Source of the DNA: Daedaleopsis sinensis
Taxonomy: Eukaryota; Basidiomycota; Agaricomycetes; Polyporales; Polyporaceae
NCBI GenBank assembly: GCA_033807695.1
Contig: CM066310.1
Coordinates: forward strand, 1,860,001 to 1,924,000
Length of the DNA: 64,000 nucleotides
Direction: 5' to 3'
The position numbers were made by a program, and so were the translations under genes. The notes below the pieces were generated by a model. It searched no databases. It was given only the letters and a program-made list of their open reading frames with translations, and was not told the origin of the DNA. This document shows positions 35,020-46,204 of the stretch, in pieces; within the stretch, counting starts at the first letter, position 1; each line of letters begins with the position of its first letter.

Positions 35020-38000
35020 CTACGCCTGTGCTGTAAGAGCGCTCTCAATCCGGTCCCAGCCCTCGTCCATGTCATAGTCAGAGTCGTCGTTGTCGATGGT
35101 GGGCAGCGTCGAAAGCACCTTGGCATCGGACGGGAGGATGAGATCGAGCCTGGACCAGGTGCCGACACACAAGATCGCCCGAGTGCTTTGGGCACTCAGT
35201 CGGCTGCGGAGATGGGTTATCACGCGCCGTCCTCGACTAAAGACTCTCTCTACGTCGACAGAGGTGCCTAGTTTCTTGTCAGCACGGGGTGCTATAGCTG
35301 GTATGAGACGAGAACCCACCAGGGATGGACAGAAAGTCCCGGGCCATCCGGGAGAGGTTGGGGTACTGCGACGCGCGGTCAGTCCACCAGCGCAACACGT
35401 CGGAAGTCTCCTCGGTCGGTGTAGCAAAATAGCGTGCAACTTCGTCTTGGTCATTGGCGACTTTCGCTCTTGATGAGGGCGTAGGCAGGTTGGCGAATGT
35501 ATTTCCGGAGCTCTGGGGACAGATTTGATGTGTCGGAGGCTCGGAGGGAAGGACTGTAGACAGGAAATGAGACGTACCTTGGTCGCCGTCTCAGACGTAG
35601 ACTGAGTGCTTGCAGCATCGACAGCCTCCTCAGTCTCGGGGTCGGGGGTACGCTTGTACGATCGCTCGTACTCCTCCTCAAACATCTCCAGGGCATCGCG
35701 CATCCAGGCTGACGGCCACCCTGCATCCTTGCAGTATTCTAACTTGTATGAGGGATGAAGCACTGCGGAGCGAGTGCCGGTTAGCGTGATGACTCTAGAT
35801 TTCAAGCTAGCACGTTGAACGTACGAAGCGCGAGGCGGTAGATTGCGGATAAGTCGCTAAGCTTGTAGTAGCGGTTCAGAACTTTCTTGCCGAACCCCAG
35901 GGCCTTGCAGAGAGCTGGATCGACGCTATCGTCGCGGACCTGAGTTGTGAGGATGGTGTCGATGTGGTCCATGGCATGTAGGACCTTGGCGATGTTCGGA
36001 GAGCTCCCAGAGAAGAAGAGAGTGGCCTCCTTGAAGATCTGCAGCATGATGGCGACATGGTCGAACGCAGAGAACGACAGGAGAGCGAGGGGAGGACATT
36101 AGCAGAGAGAACCATTTCCGGGACACAAACACAGCGTAAACAGACAAAGGTTTGTGGGCGCAACACTCTTTCGAGCGGAGGCTGAAAGAAAGTTCAAACC
36201 TAAACGACGCACTCACCTTGAGCACGTCTCTCAGCTGCCCCAATATACCCCACTCCCTCTCCGTCAACTCGTACGCTCTCAGGCCGCCGTCTCTCTGCGC
36301 ACACAGCCTCTCTATGGCCTCGCGATAATCAACCGCAGCAACAGCCATGTCGTACGTCGAATTCCACCGCGTTCGCACGTCGCGCGGCAGGAGTCGATCC
36401 GGGAGCTTGAGCTCCTTTAGAACAGCGTGCCAGGCTGGGAGAAGCTTCGTCGTTGAGTGTATAATTTTGAAGGCAATCTTGCGTATCTGTGAAACGGTGA
36501 GAGTTATGAGCTGCACACGGTATCCGAGATGATAGCTAACCTTGACTAGTGTCAACTTAATGGGCTGAATATCGCGCTCGAACTCTTCGCGATCTGCTTC
36601 GCTCATCGAACTGATCTCATCCACCCAAGATCCAACGTCATCCACACCGTCCACCTCGTACTCCTCTCCCTCCTCAATCTGTCTCTCGATCTCAGTCGCC
36701 GTCTCCTCGCTCTCCAGGTCCCGCGAGAGCTGCGCCAACCTGCGCACCTCAGCGTCTGCGATCTGGTCAGGGTCAGCGTCTTCCTTCACATCAAACTGTC
36801 TCAAGATGGCCTTCGCGACCAGGTTCAGCACATGAAGGAAGCACCTCCCGCGGGCGTACGATCCCTCGAACTCCGGAAGGAGCGTACCAAGGTGCGTGAT
36901 CATCGTATCATTGTTCGAGGCGTTATCACATGTGACGCCGAGGATCTGCAGTATGCGAAGGTCAGTATCATCAATGTGTGTGCATATAGCTCGCAGTAAA
37001 CCGCACCTTATGCTCAATCTTGAATTCGTTTAGGACCTGTGCAAATGCAACAGCCAGATTGAATCCAGTATGCGACTGCAAGAGTACGATCAGACGACGC
37101 ATATGCACCCAAGCAAGGTACGCACCTTGTCCACCTCGACCAAGTCTAGCAGCATCGATAGAGCCTGACCTTTGTGCTCCAGGTGAACGGTCACCGCGAC
37201 AAACGCTTGGTGGTTCGGCGACGTCCAAGCGTCAGTGGCAAAACTCAATTTACCCTCATATTCTTGCAACATCTTCGCAATGCGGTTCCGCGTCCTCTTA
37301 AACACAACCTTCAGGTCCCGCGAGACCGTCGAAGGGGACGGCATCCAGTACCCGGGCCGGCCGGTCTTCATGAGGCTGTTCAGCCCGCGGTTACGCACAA
37401 TGTTGAAGGGATGCGCATCCTCAGACACCCATCGCACTATCTCGATCCTAGTCCTCACATGTAAGTACTGTCTATCATCCGAATTGCGTACAACTCACCG
37501 AGTCTCCGCCCTAGTATGCTGGCGGTGCGAGTAGGTTACAGCCGCGCCTTTCTTTCGTTTGAAGTGCGCGGTAATCGAGCCGTCGCGGAGGTGCCCAGCA
37601 ATGAGCGTCTTCCGCACCTCCTCTGCATCAACGGCCTCGTCCGCCGCTTTGAGCAGCTCCTCACCCCAGCAATTCTTGACATGCTTCCGCATATTGCCAG
37701 TGGACTTCGCGTCCGTGGTATCCAAGTAGCGCTTGAGGGGTGCGGTCAACTTGCACCCCTTGCGCGCGCATGTGAACGCGTGATAGCGGCGTGCTGGCTT
37801 GCCACCCTTCTGCTTCTCGTGCCCGATCTGGACCTCGGGTTTGTAGAATGCATAAACGGGTGCGTCCCACGTCGCCTGCAGGCGTGCTACATTGCGCTAA
37901 TCAGCTTTGTCTGCGACACAGGACAGAATTGGGCCGGCGCACCAAGTTCTTCCTCCGCTGTTTCCTTGACCTCCGGGTCCGACACGCCCTCTGTCTCATC

Positions 38001-38234
38001 CGCACTGAGCTCGATAACCTCTGTACCCTCCCGGCCCGCCTCCTCCTCCTCCTCTGTCTGCACCGTCACGCGTTTCTTTTTGGGAGGTGGGCGGTCCTCA
38101 TCCGAAGACTCCGGACTAGACTCAGATCCGGACACCTCAGGCTCGGACTCTTCGAGTTGCTTTCCTCTCGGCTTCTTCTTTGAAGCCGCCTGTTGCCGAG
38201 AACGTTTACGCTTGGACGCCGTAGATCTCGTCAT
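35020..38234 (-). CDS. hAT transposase with BED-type zinc finger
   Basis: Many short exons on the minus strand from ATG 38234 (MTRSTASKRKRS, a basic then acidic Ser/Glu leader) to the stop at 35020. In order: a BED-like finger (FTCARKGC ... MRKHVKNCWG, about 37660-37790); FATDAWTSPNH (about 37210-37245), holding the first catalytic Asp; GVTCDNASNNDT (about 36903-36940), holding the second; RTRWNSTYDM (about 36345-36380); and a C-terminal hAT dimerisation region (LSRMARDFLSIP, then SVDVERVFSRGRRV across a GTGGGT intron, about 35220-35370). Introns are consensus GT-AG and I found no forced frameshift or stop, so the enzyme looks complete. It would cut and paste the element using the TAGGCA ends and 8-bp target duplications. 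Confidence 0.9.
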
Positions 38235-38606
38235 GGGAAAGGAAGTCTGTTGGGCAGTGCGTGGGCGCGCAGCCTGAGAGAAGTGTGGGTAGATCTGAGT
38301 CTGGCAACGCTGAGAGCATGTACTAAGCCACGGCGGGGAAGGTTTTTTGTGCTGAGATAATAGACACGTGGACATGTCCCTGTAATAGCACATGTATAAG
38401 CACGACATTGTTGCACATGACCGGGCAAAAGACTGCTCCTTCGGGCACGATTTGCAGGAGAGCGCTGGTCGCGCGCTAAGTGGTGTGGTGTTCAGTATAG
38501 GCCGCGGGTACTGCCGCCCGGGTACGGGTTGATGCGGGTCAGCCATCCGGCATCCCGTACCCGTACCCCAGCGGGTATACTACATATACCCTCCACGGGT
38601 GACCCG
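38235..38606. other. hAT 5' region
   Basis: Promoter side of the transposase gene within the hAT right end. It includes direct and inverted GGGTAC/GTACCC words typical of fungal hAT subterminal regions. No gene seen. Confidence 0.5.
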
Positions 38607-38624
38607 TACCCCTGCTCCTGCCTA

Positions 38625-38632
38625 TTTGAGGC
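38625..38632. repeat. Right 8-bp hAT target duplication
   Basis: TTTGAGGC, directly after the right terminal inverted repeat. ORF-B exon 1 resumes after it. Confidence 0.95.
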
Positions 38633-39460
38633 TCTGGGTTGATATGCTGGAACTGTATCAGAGTAAGCTTGAGCACTCATTTTCACTTGTCTTACACTCA
38701 CGAGAGACATTCAGCTAATCACGACGTGAAGTTTGCCGATCCCTGCTTGGATTGCTTGAAGTCGATGTTGGTTCGTAAGTGAACATGGTTGGTTTTCGCG
38801 ATTGAACCCCCGTCTGACGCTCGCCACGCTAGCGGGTCGGCATGGGCTTCCCGACCATGCCGCTCACATGGAACCGGCGTCTGAGCCTCCTCAGGCGCCG
38901 GCCACGTCCTCTTCCTCCTACCATCGTCAACCTCTCGTCGCCAATCCCCCCTCTCCCGAGTTCGACGCTCTCGCTACGCTGTCCTCTGTCTCGTCTGTCC
39001 TGTCCGGTCTCAGCGACGACGACGACTCGCTTGTCGAGTACACTAACCAGGCCGTCGGTTTGGAGTACGTCGCCCAAGGAGTTGGTGAGTTCTCAGTTGA
39101 CGACCCCACCGATGACGACGACGACGACGACGACCTCTCTCACGTCGTAGAACGCTCTGGCTCTCTCTACACTACTCCCGAACACATCAACCTCGCTCTG
39201 CCCGCCGTCCATGTGGTCTCGCCGACGCCTGCTCCTATACCCGCAAGCACGCCGGCTCCGGTAACGGCGCCGTTGGCTCAGGCAGGCCCCATGCCTGGGC
39301 AGTGGCCCAACCCAATCCCACCCCTACTTCCTCCCGTCCGAATCTTGACCCACCTCGCTCCCCAGCAAGCTGCTGCTGCCGCTCTTCATGTCGCCGCCCC
39401 GCAGCGTGTCATCACAGCGACTCAGCTTCACGTCCCCGCTTGGCCTATTGGGGGGCCCCA

Positions 39461-39660
39461 GCCCGTCGTCGCCACCCAGCCCGTCGTCGCCACCCAGCCC
39501 GTCGTCGCCACCCAGCCCGTCGTCGTCGCCCAGCCCGCAGTCGCCGCCCAGCCTGTTGTCGTCGCCCAGCCCGCAGTCGCCGCCCAGCCTGTTGTCGTCG
39601 CCCAGCCCATTGTCGCTGCCCAGCCCGCCATTGCCGCTCAGCCCGTTGTCGCCGCCGCGA
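39461..39660. repeat. Coding minisatellite in ORF-B
   Basis: Four near-identical 18-bp units CCCGTCGTCGCCACCCAG, followed by longer PVVVAQPAVAAQ-type units, all in frame. It parallels the hexapeptide repeat in ORF-A. Confidence 0.85.
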
Positions 39661-40015
39661 TTCCCATCGCTGCTGCTACTGCCGCAGCGGCTGTTCTGCC
39701 TCCTGCGATCGCTCGTGCCGCGGAGTCGGCTGGCATCTCCCCTTTTGACATCTTCGTAGCCCCCGAGAGCGCTGCTACCAACTGGTATGTTGTTACTCGA
39801 GGACGCCGGATCGGTGTCTTCGATAATTGGTGAGCATCTGATCCGCTATGTATGTTTCTAACTCACTCATCACATTCCGTAGCGCCATGATGACTCATGC
39901 GATCGCTCGCGTCAAGTCGGGCTCCGGTGGAGGTGGCTACGCTAACCGTGCGCCCGCCCTTCAGGCGTTCGAAGCATTCCTCAGCGATGGCATCTGCTAT
40001 GTGGCGAAAGCGTAA

Positions 40016-40496
40016 GACGATGATAATGTCTCCTCTCAGTTCCCGATCTTGACATTCCCCTGTCTTCCGTGTGTCGTTGCTTCATGTCCGCATCAGGTCA
40101 ATCGTCTCGCGTCGTTTCATTGTGCCCCGCTCCGGTCTGTAAAGAGTGTTACCTGTGCCCCTCGTCGTGTTCCCAAGTGAGGTTCTCCGCTAACACCCGT
40201 CCTGTCTCGATGATCTCTCGCTGCTTGTATCCCGCCCGTATTACCCAAAACCCGACTGTTGTTGATCCTGTATGGTACTGTGTGCGTCCTCTACAGTCGT
40301 ACTTACTACTTTACACCACTTGTGCCTTGTGCTGTAGCCGAGTAGTCCGGCGTTGGGACTGTTGTTTTTGGTCTTTGCTGCAGCTTTTGTCGCTCATTAT
40401 GATGTCGTTGCAATACACGTGTGTACAATACCCCATTGCGATGTTCGTTCACTTTATTCAATTAATGAACTTGTCTGTATCCCTTATCACCCTCTC
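40016..40496. other. ORF-B/ORF-C spacer
   Basis: AT-richer, TG/TC-rich sequence after the ORF-B stop, presumably its 3' untranslated region and the ORF-C promoter. Open stretches here have a Cys/Ser/Leu-rich composition typical of non-coding DNA. Confidence 0.5.
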
Positions 40497-41276
40497 ATGG
40501 GACGACGTGCTAAACACCTCACTACTCAAGCCAAACAGGCTGCGAAGGGTAGACATGCCAAAGCCTACCGACAATCTGACAAGTAAAGCAGTTTGATATG
40601 TCTATTGAACAGAGAGAAGATTGATTAGTATTATAGGGGCAGAGAAACAAAAAGTCGAGCCAACCAAAGGAGTTACGACCAGCAGAAAACATCATCTCTC
40701 TCCATCGCCGCACCTCTCGCCATCGATATCGAAATTCCCCCGGAAATATCTGCTCGAGGGTGCAAGGCTCTGCACGTCTCCTTCGCCCATCTACGCATCG
40801 ACACTGGACCACTTTTAGGATTGTGGACGGTACCCTACATGTACGAGCCTCCACTGCTCGGTACGCTTCAAGATGAGGGCGGCACTGTGGGTGAGGAGGA
40901 TGATGAGGTGGGGAACAGTGCATGGACGTCACGAGCAGCCATACTCGGGACATTCCAGTACTGTGGGATTCTGGCAGCGGGGAGTGCTCGGGGGCAGCAG
41001 TGGGAGGAAGACGAACTCCGGGTTTTGAGGCCTGGATTGGTCAAGGAGGTCAATGCGAGAGTTACAGCGTGGGTCGCGCTGAAGGACTCCAGGGAAAGCG
41101 ATGAAGACCGGGAGACGGCTTTGGATTGGGGAGCAAAGCTCATATGTCTACTGGTGGACGAGTGGGATGTTCGACGAGAAGGTGTCGAGGGTTATTCCCG
41201 GGCTAGACGCAATGGAGACTTGCCTTGGCAGCGGTTTAGAAAGGATACCATGAGGTGGTTGAACGAGGATGCATGA
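40497..41276 (+). CDS. ORF-C: 241-aa KDZ-cargo protein with basic MGRRAK start
   Basis: Exon 1 is 40497-40582 (MGRRAKHLTTQAKQAAKGR, strongly basic). A 54-bp intron runs from GTAAAG to TTATAG, and exon 2 is 40637-41276; the join is in frame. Residues 1-50 are Lys/Arg/Gln-rich, similar in style to a bZIP-like basic region, though no leucine zipper follows. The remainder is acidic and helical, with WTVPYMYEPPLLG, DELRVLRPGLVKEVNARV and a C-terminal WQRFRKDTMRWLNEDA. Proteins starting MGRRAK with a basic segment are common in Agaricomycete genomes and often lie near KDZ elements (recollection). It is probably a DNA- or RNA-binding accessory protein of the element; the function is not demonstrated. 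Confidence 0.65.
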
Positions 41277-41374
41277 TATGTACAACCGCCGTCGAGCTTT
41301 AACGATGTGGTCTTGAACCGGGCCTAGCGTGCAGTGGCAGATTACGTTCACATCAAGTCACAGTTAGTATACAT

Positions 41375-41975
41375 ATGTACGAAACACTGTCCAGACCAAT
41401 GATGGAACGTACCGTGAATATACCAACAATCTTTGGTGGTCTAACTCTGCATAGGATAACGACTACGAAATGTTTTAGTTGCGAGAGCAGATTCAGGTGC
41501 ACCGTTATACGTTACCTGATTGGCTATCGAGTAAGTTTGGTGGGCGTCTGTCAGAACGCCCAGCGTGACGTCCATACTGGATTGGGGCCAGAAGCACTTC
41601 CTCTATCCACTACTTCTCGTCAAGAGGGTGTCCTCTCCCATACTCTTCCCAACCTTTATCGTCTGGGCGCAGATATCACTACGTGATCTTTCCTACAAGC
41701 TGGAGCAGTGGGCTCTTAACTCCCGACTTTCAACACTCCTTACGCAGTTCGCAGTGCCCGAGTCCCTGCCACGTCGGCCGTCCGGCTCCTCCTCCCTTGC
41801 GCGTGCTTCCCCTTCAAGACATCCAAACATCCGAAGTAGCTATTGCTTCGCTACGGTGCGGTGCGCTCCCGGGCTTCCTCCCGGGCAACGTTCGATTCGA
41901 GACCATTTGGACACGTCAGTTGGGGTCCCGGAGTATGTGCCCCCCGTTACTGATCTGCGACACCCGCTGAGCTGA
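41375..41975 (+). CDS. ORF-D: possible 179-aa two-exon reading frame
   Basis: Exon 1 is 41375-41530 (MYETLSRPMMERTVNIPTIF), followed by a GTAAGT...GGCCAG intron of 61 bp and exon 2 at 41592-41975 to a TGA. The frame is preserved, but composition is less convincing than in ORF-A to ORF-C, and no motif is recognised. It might be leader sequence of the transposase transcript. Confidence 0.3.
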
Positions 41976-42529
41976 TTCTTGCATTTTAGGTAGTTTCTGG
42001 CCAACAACAGATGGCATTGTTTCTGTTAGAGGTGAGTCTCTTCCCCATTGACTGTTAATTACGATTGACCTCGGCTTGGACCTAGGTGTCCCGCGGACTT
42101 CGTCTACATATAGCATCTACACACTCTGTTGTACGGACATTAGCCCCACGTCGTCATCTATGTGCCGCCATCTTGTATGGAAGTCCACGAAATTTTCTGC
42201 CCCCGAGTTCTAGTGAGAACACGAAGTTACACGCATCCGCCACCGAGTCGAGATGGAGACGCGTGAAGCTGCAGGTGCCCGTTCCCTTTCCAAGTCTACG
42301 TTCCTCCCCTTCCGTTTGCTCGCCCGTCCCCCACACGCTGGGCCCTCCAAGTTTACGTTACTCCCCTCCCGCCCGTTCGCCCGTCCCCCGCACGCCATCC
42401 TCTCCAACTCCTCCCGCCAGCTCACCCATCGCTCGCCCGTCGTACCTTGCAAGTCTACGATTCCCCATTCCTGCAAGCTCGCTCGTCCACCCTACGCTAC
42501 CCCCGGGCCCTCTCCCAATACCCATCACC
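41976..42529 (+). promoter_or_regulatory. KDZ transposase leader with internal repeats
   Basis: A likely leader intron (GTGAGT near 42032 to CCTAG at 42085) is followed by a Pro/Ser-coding-like stretch with degenerate repeats of about 60 bp (CTCCAAGTTTACGTTACTCC-type words, about 42285-42470). The frame is open into the transposase start, so a Pro/Ser-rich N-terminal extension is possible. I prefer the ATG at 42530 because the upstream part is repetitive and low-complexity. Confidence 0.45.
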
Positions 42530-45500
42530 ATGAAACGTGGTCGCAAAGCCTGCTACACGTTCTACGATGACCTCTCGGCGGACTCCGAAGCTGACGACGA
42601 CGACGACGGATCTACCCCTCAGCGAACCGAGGTACACACACATGTCGACTGGTCTCGACGCGACACAAACCCCAGTGCGCGCACTACTTACCACGACCTT
42701 CCTGCTTCTCCAACCAAGCGGCGCCGAGCCCAATCGCTTCCCCCTCCCACCCATTCCAACGACTTCGTCGACTTGCTATACGATCCGGAGCGTGAGGCCA
42801 TCGACCTCGACTACCTCTACCAGCAGATCGAAGACCTGAAGGACGATCCACAACCTCGGAAGCGCACTGCAGGGGTAAATACCTCGCTCTTCGTATGTTG
42901 ATTTGTATCTGACTACCCTCATAGGACAACCCGGTGCTCCAATGGATCCCAGAGGCTGATGCATACCTAGCTGAACTCTTGCGGCTCGAAGGGCGTGGCG
43001 ACTTCACCTCGGGGGTATGCCGATGCGGCGGCGATGCTCTCGCTCATTATCGTTGTGACGACTGTGGAGATGTTCGGCTGCACTGCAAGGCCTGCGTGTT
43101 GTCTCTACATAGAGACCACCCTCTGCATCGTATCAAGGTGAGTAGCTCTGAGCTGTGAACGAGACACCCTGCTCACCGTTTTCCGCAGAGTTGGGATAAC
43201 GAGAAGAGGTTCTTCTCCCGGGTCACACTTGCCGCCCTGGGCCTCAATATCCAGCTCGGCCACCCTCCCGGAGAACAATGTATTTGTCCACGACATCCTT
43301 GGGGTAAAGAATTCGTCATCATCGACACGTCGAGCGTGCACGAAGTCAACCTCATGTACTGTGGTTGCGAACGCGCACAGCCTCACTACATCCAGCTTCT
43401 TCGTGCTCGGCTCTATCCTGCGACCTCTCAAGCTCCCCGAACTGCCGCGACATTTCAAGTCCTCGAACTATTCCATCTCCTGTCCGCGCAGTCGAAGGTC
43501 TCTGCCTTCGACTTTTACTCTACACTATCAAGACGCACAGATAATACCGGGTTGTTCACGCCCAGGGTACGTTCGACCGAACCATGACTTACACGTTGCT
43601 TTGCTGAACGTTTTGTAGGATCGTTATCCCGCGTTGCTCAACATCATGCGCCAATGGCGGCATCTCAAGATTATGAAGCGCGCCGGCCGTGGCCACGATC
43701 CCGGCGGGATCGCAGCGACACGCGAAGGGTCGTGTGTCGTTCACTGTCCTGCCTGTCCTCATCCCGGCAAGAACCTCCCTCCCGACTGGGAGACGGCGCC
43801 GAAGGAGAAAAGGTGACATTGTAGTGCCGTCCTCGCATCACGTATCCTACTTACTGACATCGCCTTAAGTTGGTTGTACAGGCTTTATATCGCCATGGAT
43901 GCAAACTTCCGCCTCAAGAGGAAGAAGGTCTCCTCTGACGAAGTCGACCCCGGGCTCAATCACGGGTACGCTTACGTCGTCGAGGAGAAGGCTTACAAAG
44001 CGCATCTCGCGAAGCACAGTGACCTAGTCACGAAGCCCTCTGACCTCTGTAACAACCACGACGCTGTCAAACTCGCCCATGCAAAAGGTGGTCCACACTT
44101 GGCTGCAACAGGTGTCGCGAGCGTCGACTGCGCGCGACACGAAATGAAACGCCCATGTTCCACCGCCGACATTCAGGCCGGCGAACGGTGAGTTTCTTTC
44201 TCATGTGTTGCGCTCACCCTTCGTGGCTGACGACATCTCACAGCCAAGTCAACATGGACTATGTCCAAAACTCCTCTCTACGCCAGAACGCTCCCCGACG
44301 TATACATTTCTCTTACGACGTCAACTGCATCTACAAGATAAACATCGGCAGCCGCTACGCTCACTATGGCTGGGAGGCCCTCGAAAACAGCTACGACATC
44401 GAGTGGTGCATTCCAAGATTCCACATCAACGCCCACAAAGAGTTCTGTCGCGCGCAGTACAATCTCCTCTTCACTCCATTCTCTGCTCGTTACGACGGCG
44501 AGGCGATCGAACGCCTCTGGTCTCGCACCAATGGCATCGCAGCAAGTACGAAGGAGATGGGGCCTGGCTCTCGCTGGGACCTCTTGGATGATGTTTTCGG
44601 GTGCCACAATTGGCAGAAAGTGGTCCTTCTACGTGAGTCGTCTTAACCTCATCGTTCTCGATAGTACTGACTTTCGAACCACATCTAGCTACATCGCTCC
44701 TCACGCGAATCAAGAAGGCCGTGCCTGAGCGCAACGCCCAGGTTATCGCTTTTCAGCAGTACCACGCCGTGCTTCCCACTGAGGCCACCTCACGATGGAA
44801 GCTTATGGTGGAGACCTGGGAGAATGACCGCTCCCAGAGCAACCCGTACCTCGTCAAGCGGCCCGGTGCGTGCGCTATAGGCCGACACCAACATGGTTAC
44901 TGACGCTCTCCTTGTCAACAGCCATCACTCAGGCCGCGATCAAGCGGCAACTCGCCGAAGAGGACGCCGAGGCTCACAAAGCCGGAACAGCCGTCGTCTT
45001 GCACGACAAGTTCACCGCGAGCAACGTGATTGTCGCCGGCCTGGAACTCGAAGAAGCTCAGTAAGTGCTTTACTACTTATAAACATTCACATTGACCTCA
45101 CGCCTTCGCAGACGGCACCTCAAGACCGATATCGCTGCTATGTCCACTCATGCCACGGACCTTCAACGCGCGAAGATGCAGGAACGGCAGAACATGTTAC
45201 AGCGTCGGATCGACTCTTGGTTCGCTATACAACAGCTATACACTCCCTCGGTCGTTACGCGACGGTCGCGAATGCTTGAAGCGAATGAATCTGCGGGGCA
45301 CACCTACAACCTCCCCCTCTTGCTCCCTTCTGCGACCCTCGACGACGCCTCCAGCCTTCCCTCCGAGTCGTTAAAGACCATCGAGTGGCGTTTGCGCTAC
45401 GCGCAAGCATTCGATTCCCTCTGCGACCTTCGTGGTCATCTAGAAGTCCGGAGCCATCTCTACAAGCACAAGGACCGATTCGCTCGGGGTCAGCGCGCGA

Positions 45501-46204
45501 ATACTCGTGCGCAGACTGTCATCAAGCAGGTTGATGGCAAGATCAACGCCGATGTGGAGCGCTACCATACAGCCTACGACGCCCTGCAAGCCCTCGCGGC
45601 CCCGCTCTCACAGACGGAATGGCGTCGATACCTCCGGCCTCTTCTCGCCGGAGACGTTCGACACATCACCGAGGGCGAAGACGGCCAGTCGGAAGGGCGC
45701 CGGACGATGTCGTGGATTTGGCAGGCGTGTGCTACGCCTGCGCAGACCGGTTCAGCCACAGACGTCAGCGACATGAACGAGAGCCTGCAAGAATGTGCGT
45801 GCCCGGTAGTCTCAGTGTGTACACCTGGCTGACGTAGATTTCTAGCTTTGCGTATCGAATGGTGCCAGGCGCGTGCACGCGCCTTTCGATGGACCGAGGA
45901 GGTCGATCTCCTTCAGGAGGAGATGGGTCGTACGACTGGGTTCCACGAGTGGCTCGCCGGCTGGTGGATGGATCTTGTGAGCGACTCGGGCGTGTTCCTC
46001 GACAAGCCAGATTATCGTGAAGGTGCCGATGCATACGCACGTCGACAGGCGTCACTTCGGCTTGCAATGCGAGACCACTGTTTGAGCGCATGGAAGGATG
46101 TCTCTACGTGGGTTCACCTTGGCGAAGAGGAGCAGATCGATTCTGACTCTGACGACGAACTCATTCCTATACAGCCCTTGCCCGAGTCCGACGAAGACAT
46201 GTAG
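42530..46204 (+). CDS. KDZ transposase, ~1060 aa, apparently intact
   Basis: Ten exons: 42530-42874, 42925-43137, 43189-43566, 43619-43812, 43882-44187, 44244-44632, 44689-44865, 44922-45060, 45112-45794 and 45846-46204. All joins are in frame. Residues 1-115 are a basic/acidic leader. Residues about 147-186 are the CxC cysteine cluster (CRCGGDALAHYRCDDC, then CKAC), with further cysteines in exon 3 (EQCICPRH, MYCGC). The RNase H-fold catalytic core has Asp383 in AMDANFRLK, Asp504 in SYDVNCIYK and Glu565/568 in DGEAIERLW, followed by STKEMGPGSRWD and FGCHNWQKVV, all family hallmarks. A long helical C-terminus ends in an acidic tail. The length is normal for the family. It should bind the element ends and catalyse excision and integration in the nucleus. 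Confidence 0.92.

Larger units (their letters stand above)
33854..38624 (-). mobile_element. hAT transposon, 4771 bp, nested in ORF-B
   Basis: Bounded by 18-bp inverted ends TAGGCAATAGCACGGGTA (33854-33871) and, on the other strand, TAGGCAGGAGCAGGGGTA (38607-38624), with 15 of 18 positions matching. An exact 8-bp duplication TTTGAGGC lies on both sides, as expected for hAT elements. Both ends carry clusters of GGGTAC/GTACCC words (about 33866-34008 and 38497-38610). It encodes a hAT transposase and a second spliced gene, both on the minus strand. Confidence 0.93.
33715..40015 (+). pseudogene. ORF-B: 452-aa cargo gene split by hAT; RNase H1 N-terminal-like domain
   Basis: Exon 1 starts at 33715 (MSSSTPLETAEPLAFTVGEF). 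It is broken at 33853 by the hAT element and continues from 38633 to a GTAAGC donor at 38663. The other exons are 38715-38774, 38833-39829 and 39883-40015. Discounting the hAT and one copy of its duplication leaves one frame of 452 codons. Exon 2 has DPCLDCLKSM; then come a Pro/Ser region, an eight-Asp run (about residue 175) and a PVVATQ repeat tract (about 287-346). The C-terminus (NWYVVTRGRRIGVFDN, then FEAFL) resembles the RNase H1 N-terminal/caulimovirus-viroplasmin fold, a small hybrid-binding domain. As it stands the gene is disrupted, unless the 4.8-kb insertion is spliced out. Confidence 0.7.

Noticed and set aside
39302..39759. Arg/Pro- or Ser/Pro-repeat proteins over the ORF-B minisatellite
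   Set aside because: Alternative frames of the same 18-bp repeat. The ORF-B frame is fixed by flanking exons.
40069..40596. A 175-codon + strand frame upstream of ORF-C
   Set aside because: Cys/Leu/Ser-rich composition and no splice support. It overlaps ORF-C exon 1 in another frame.
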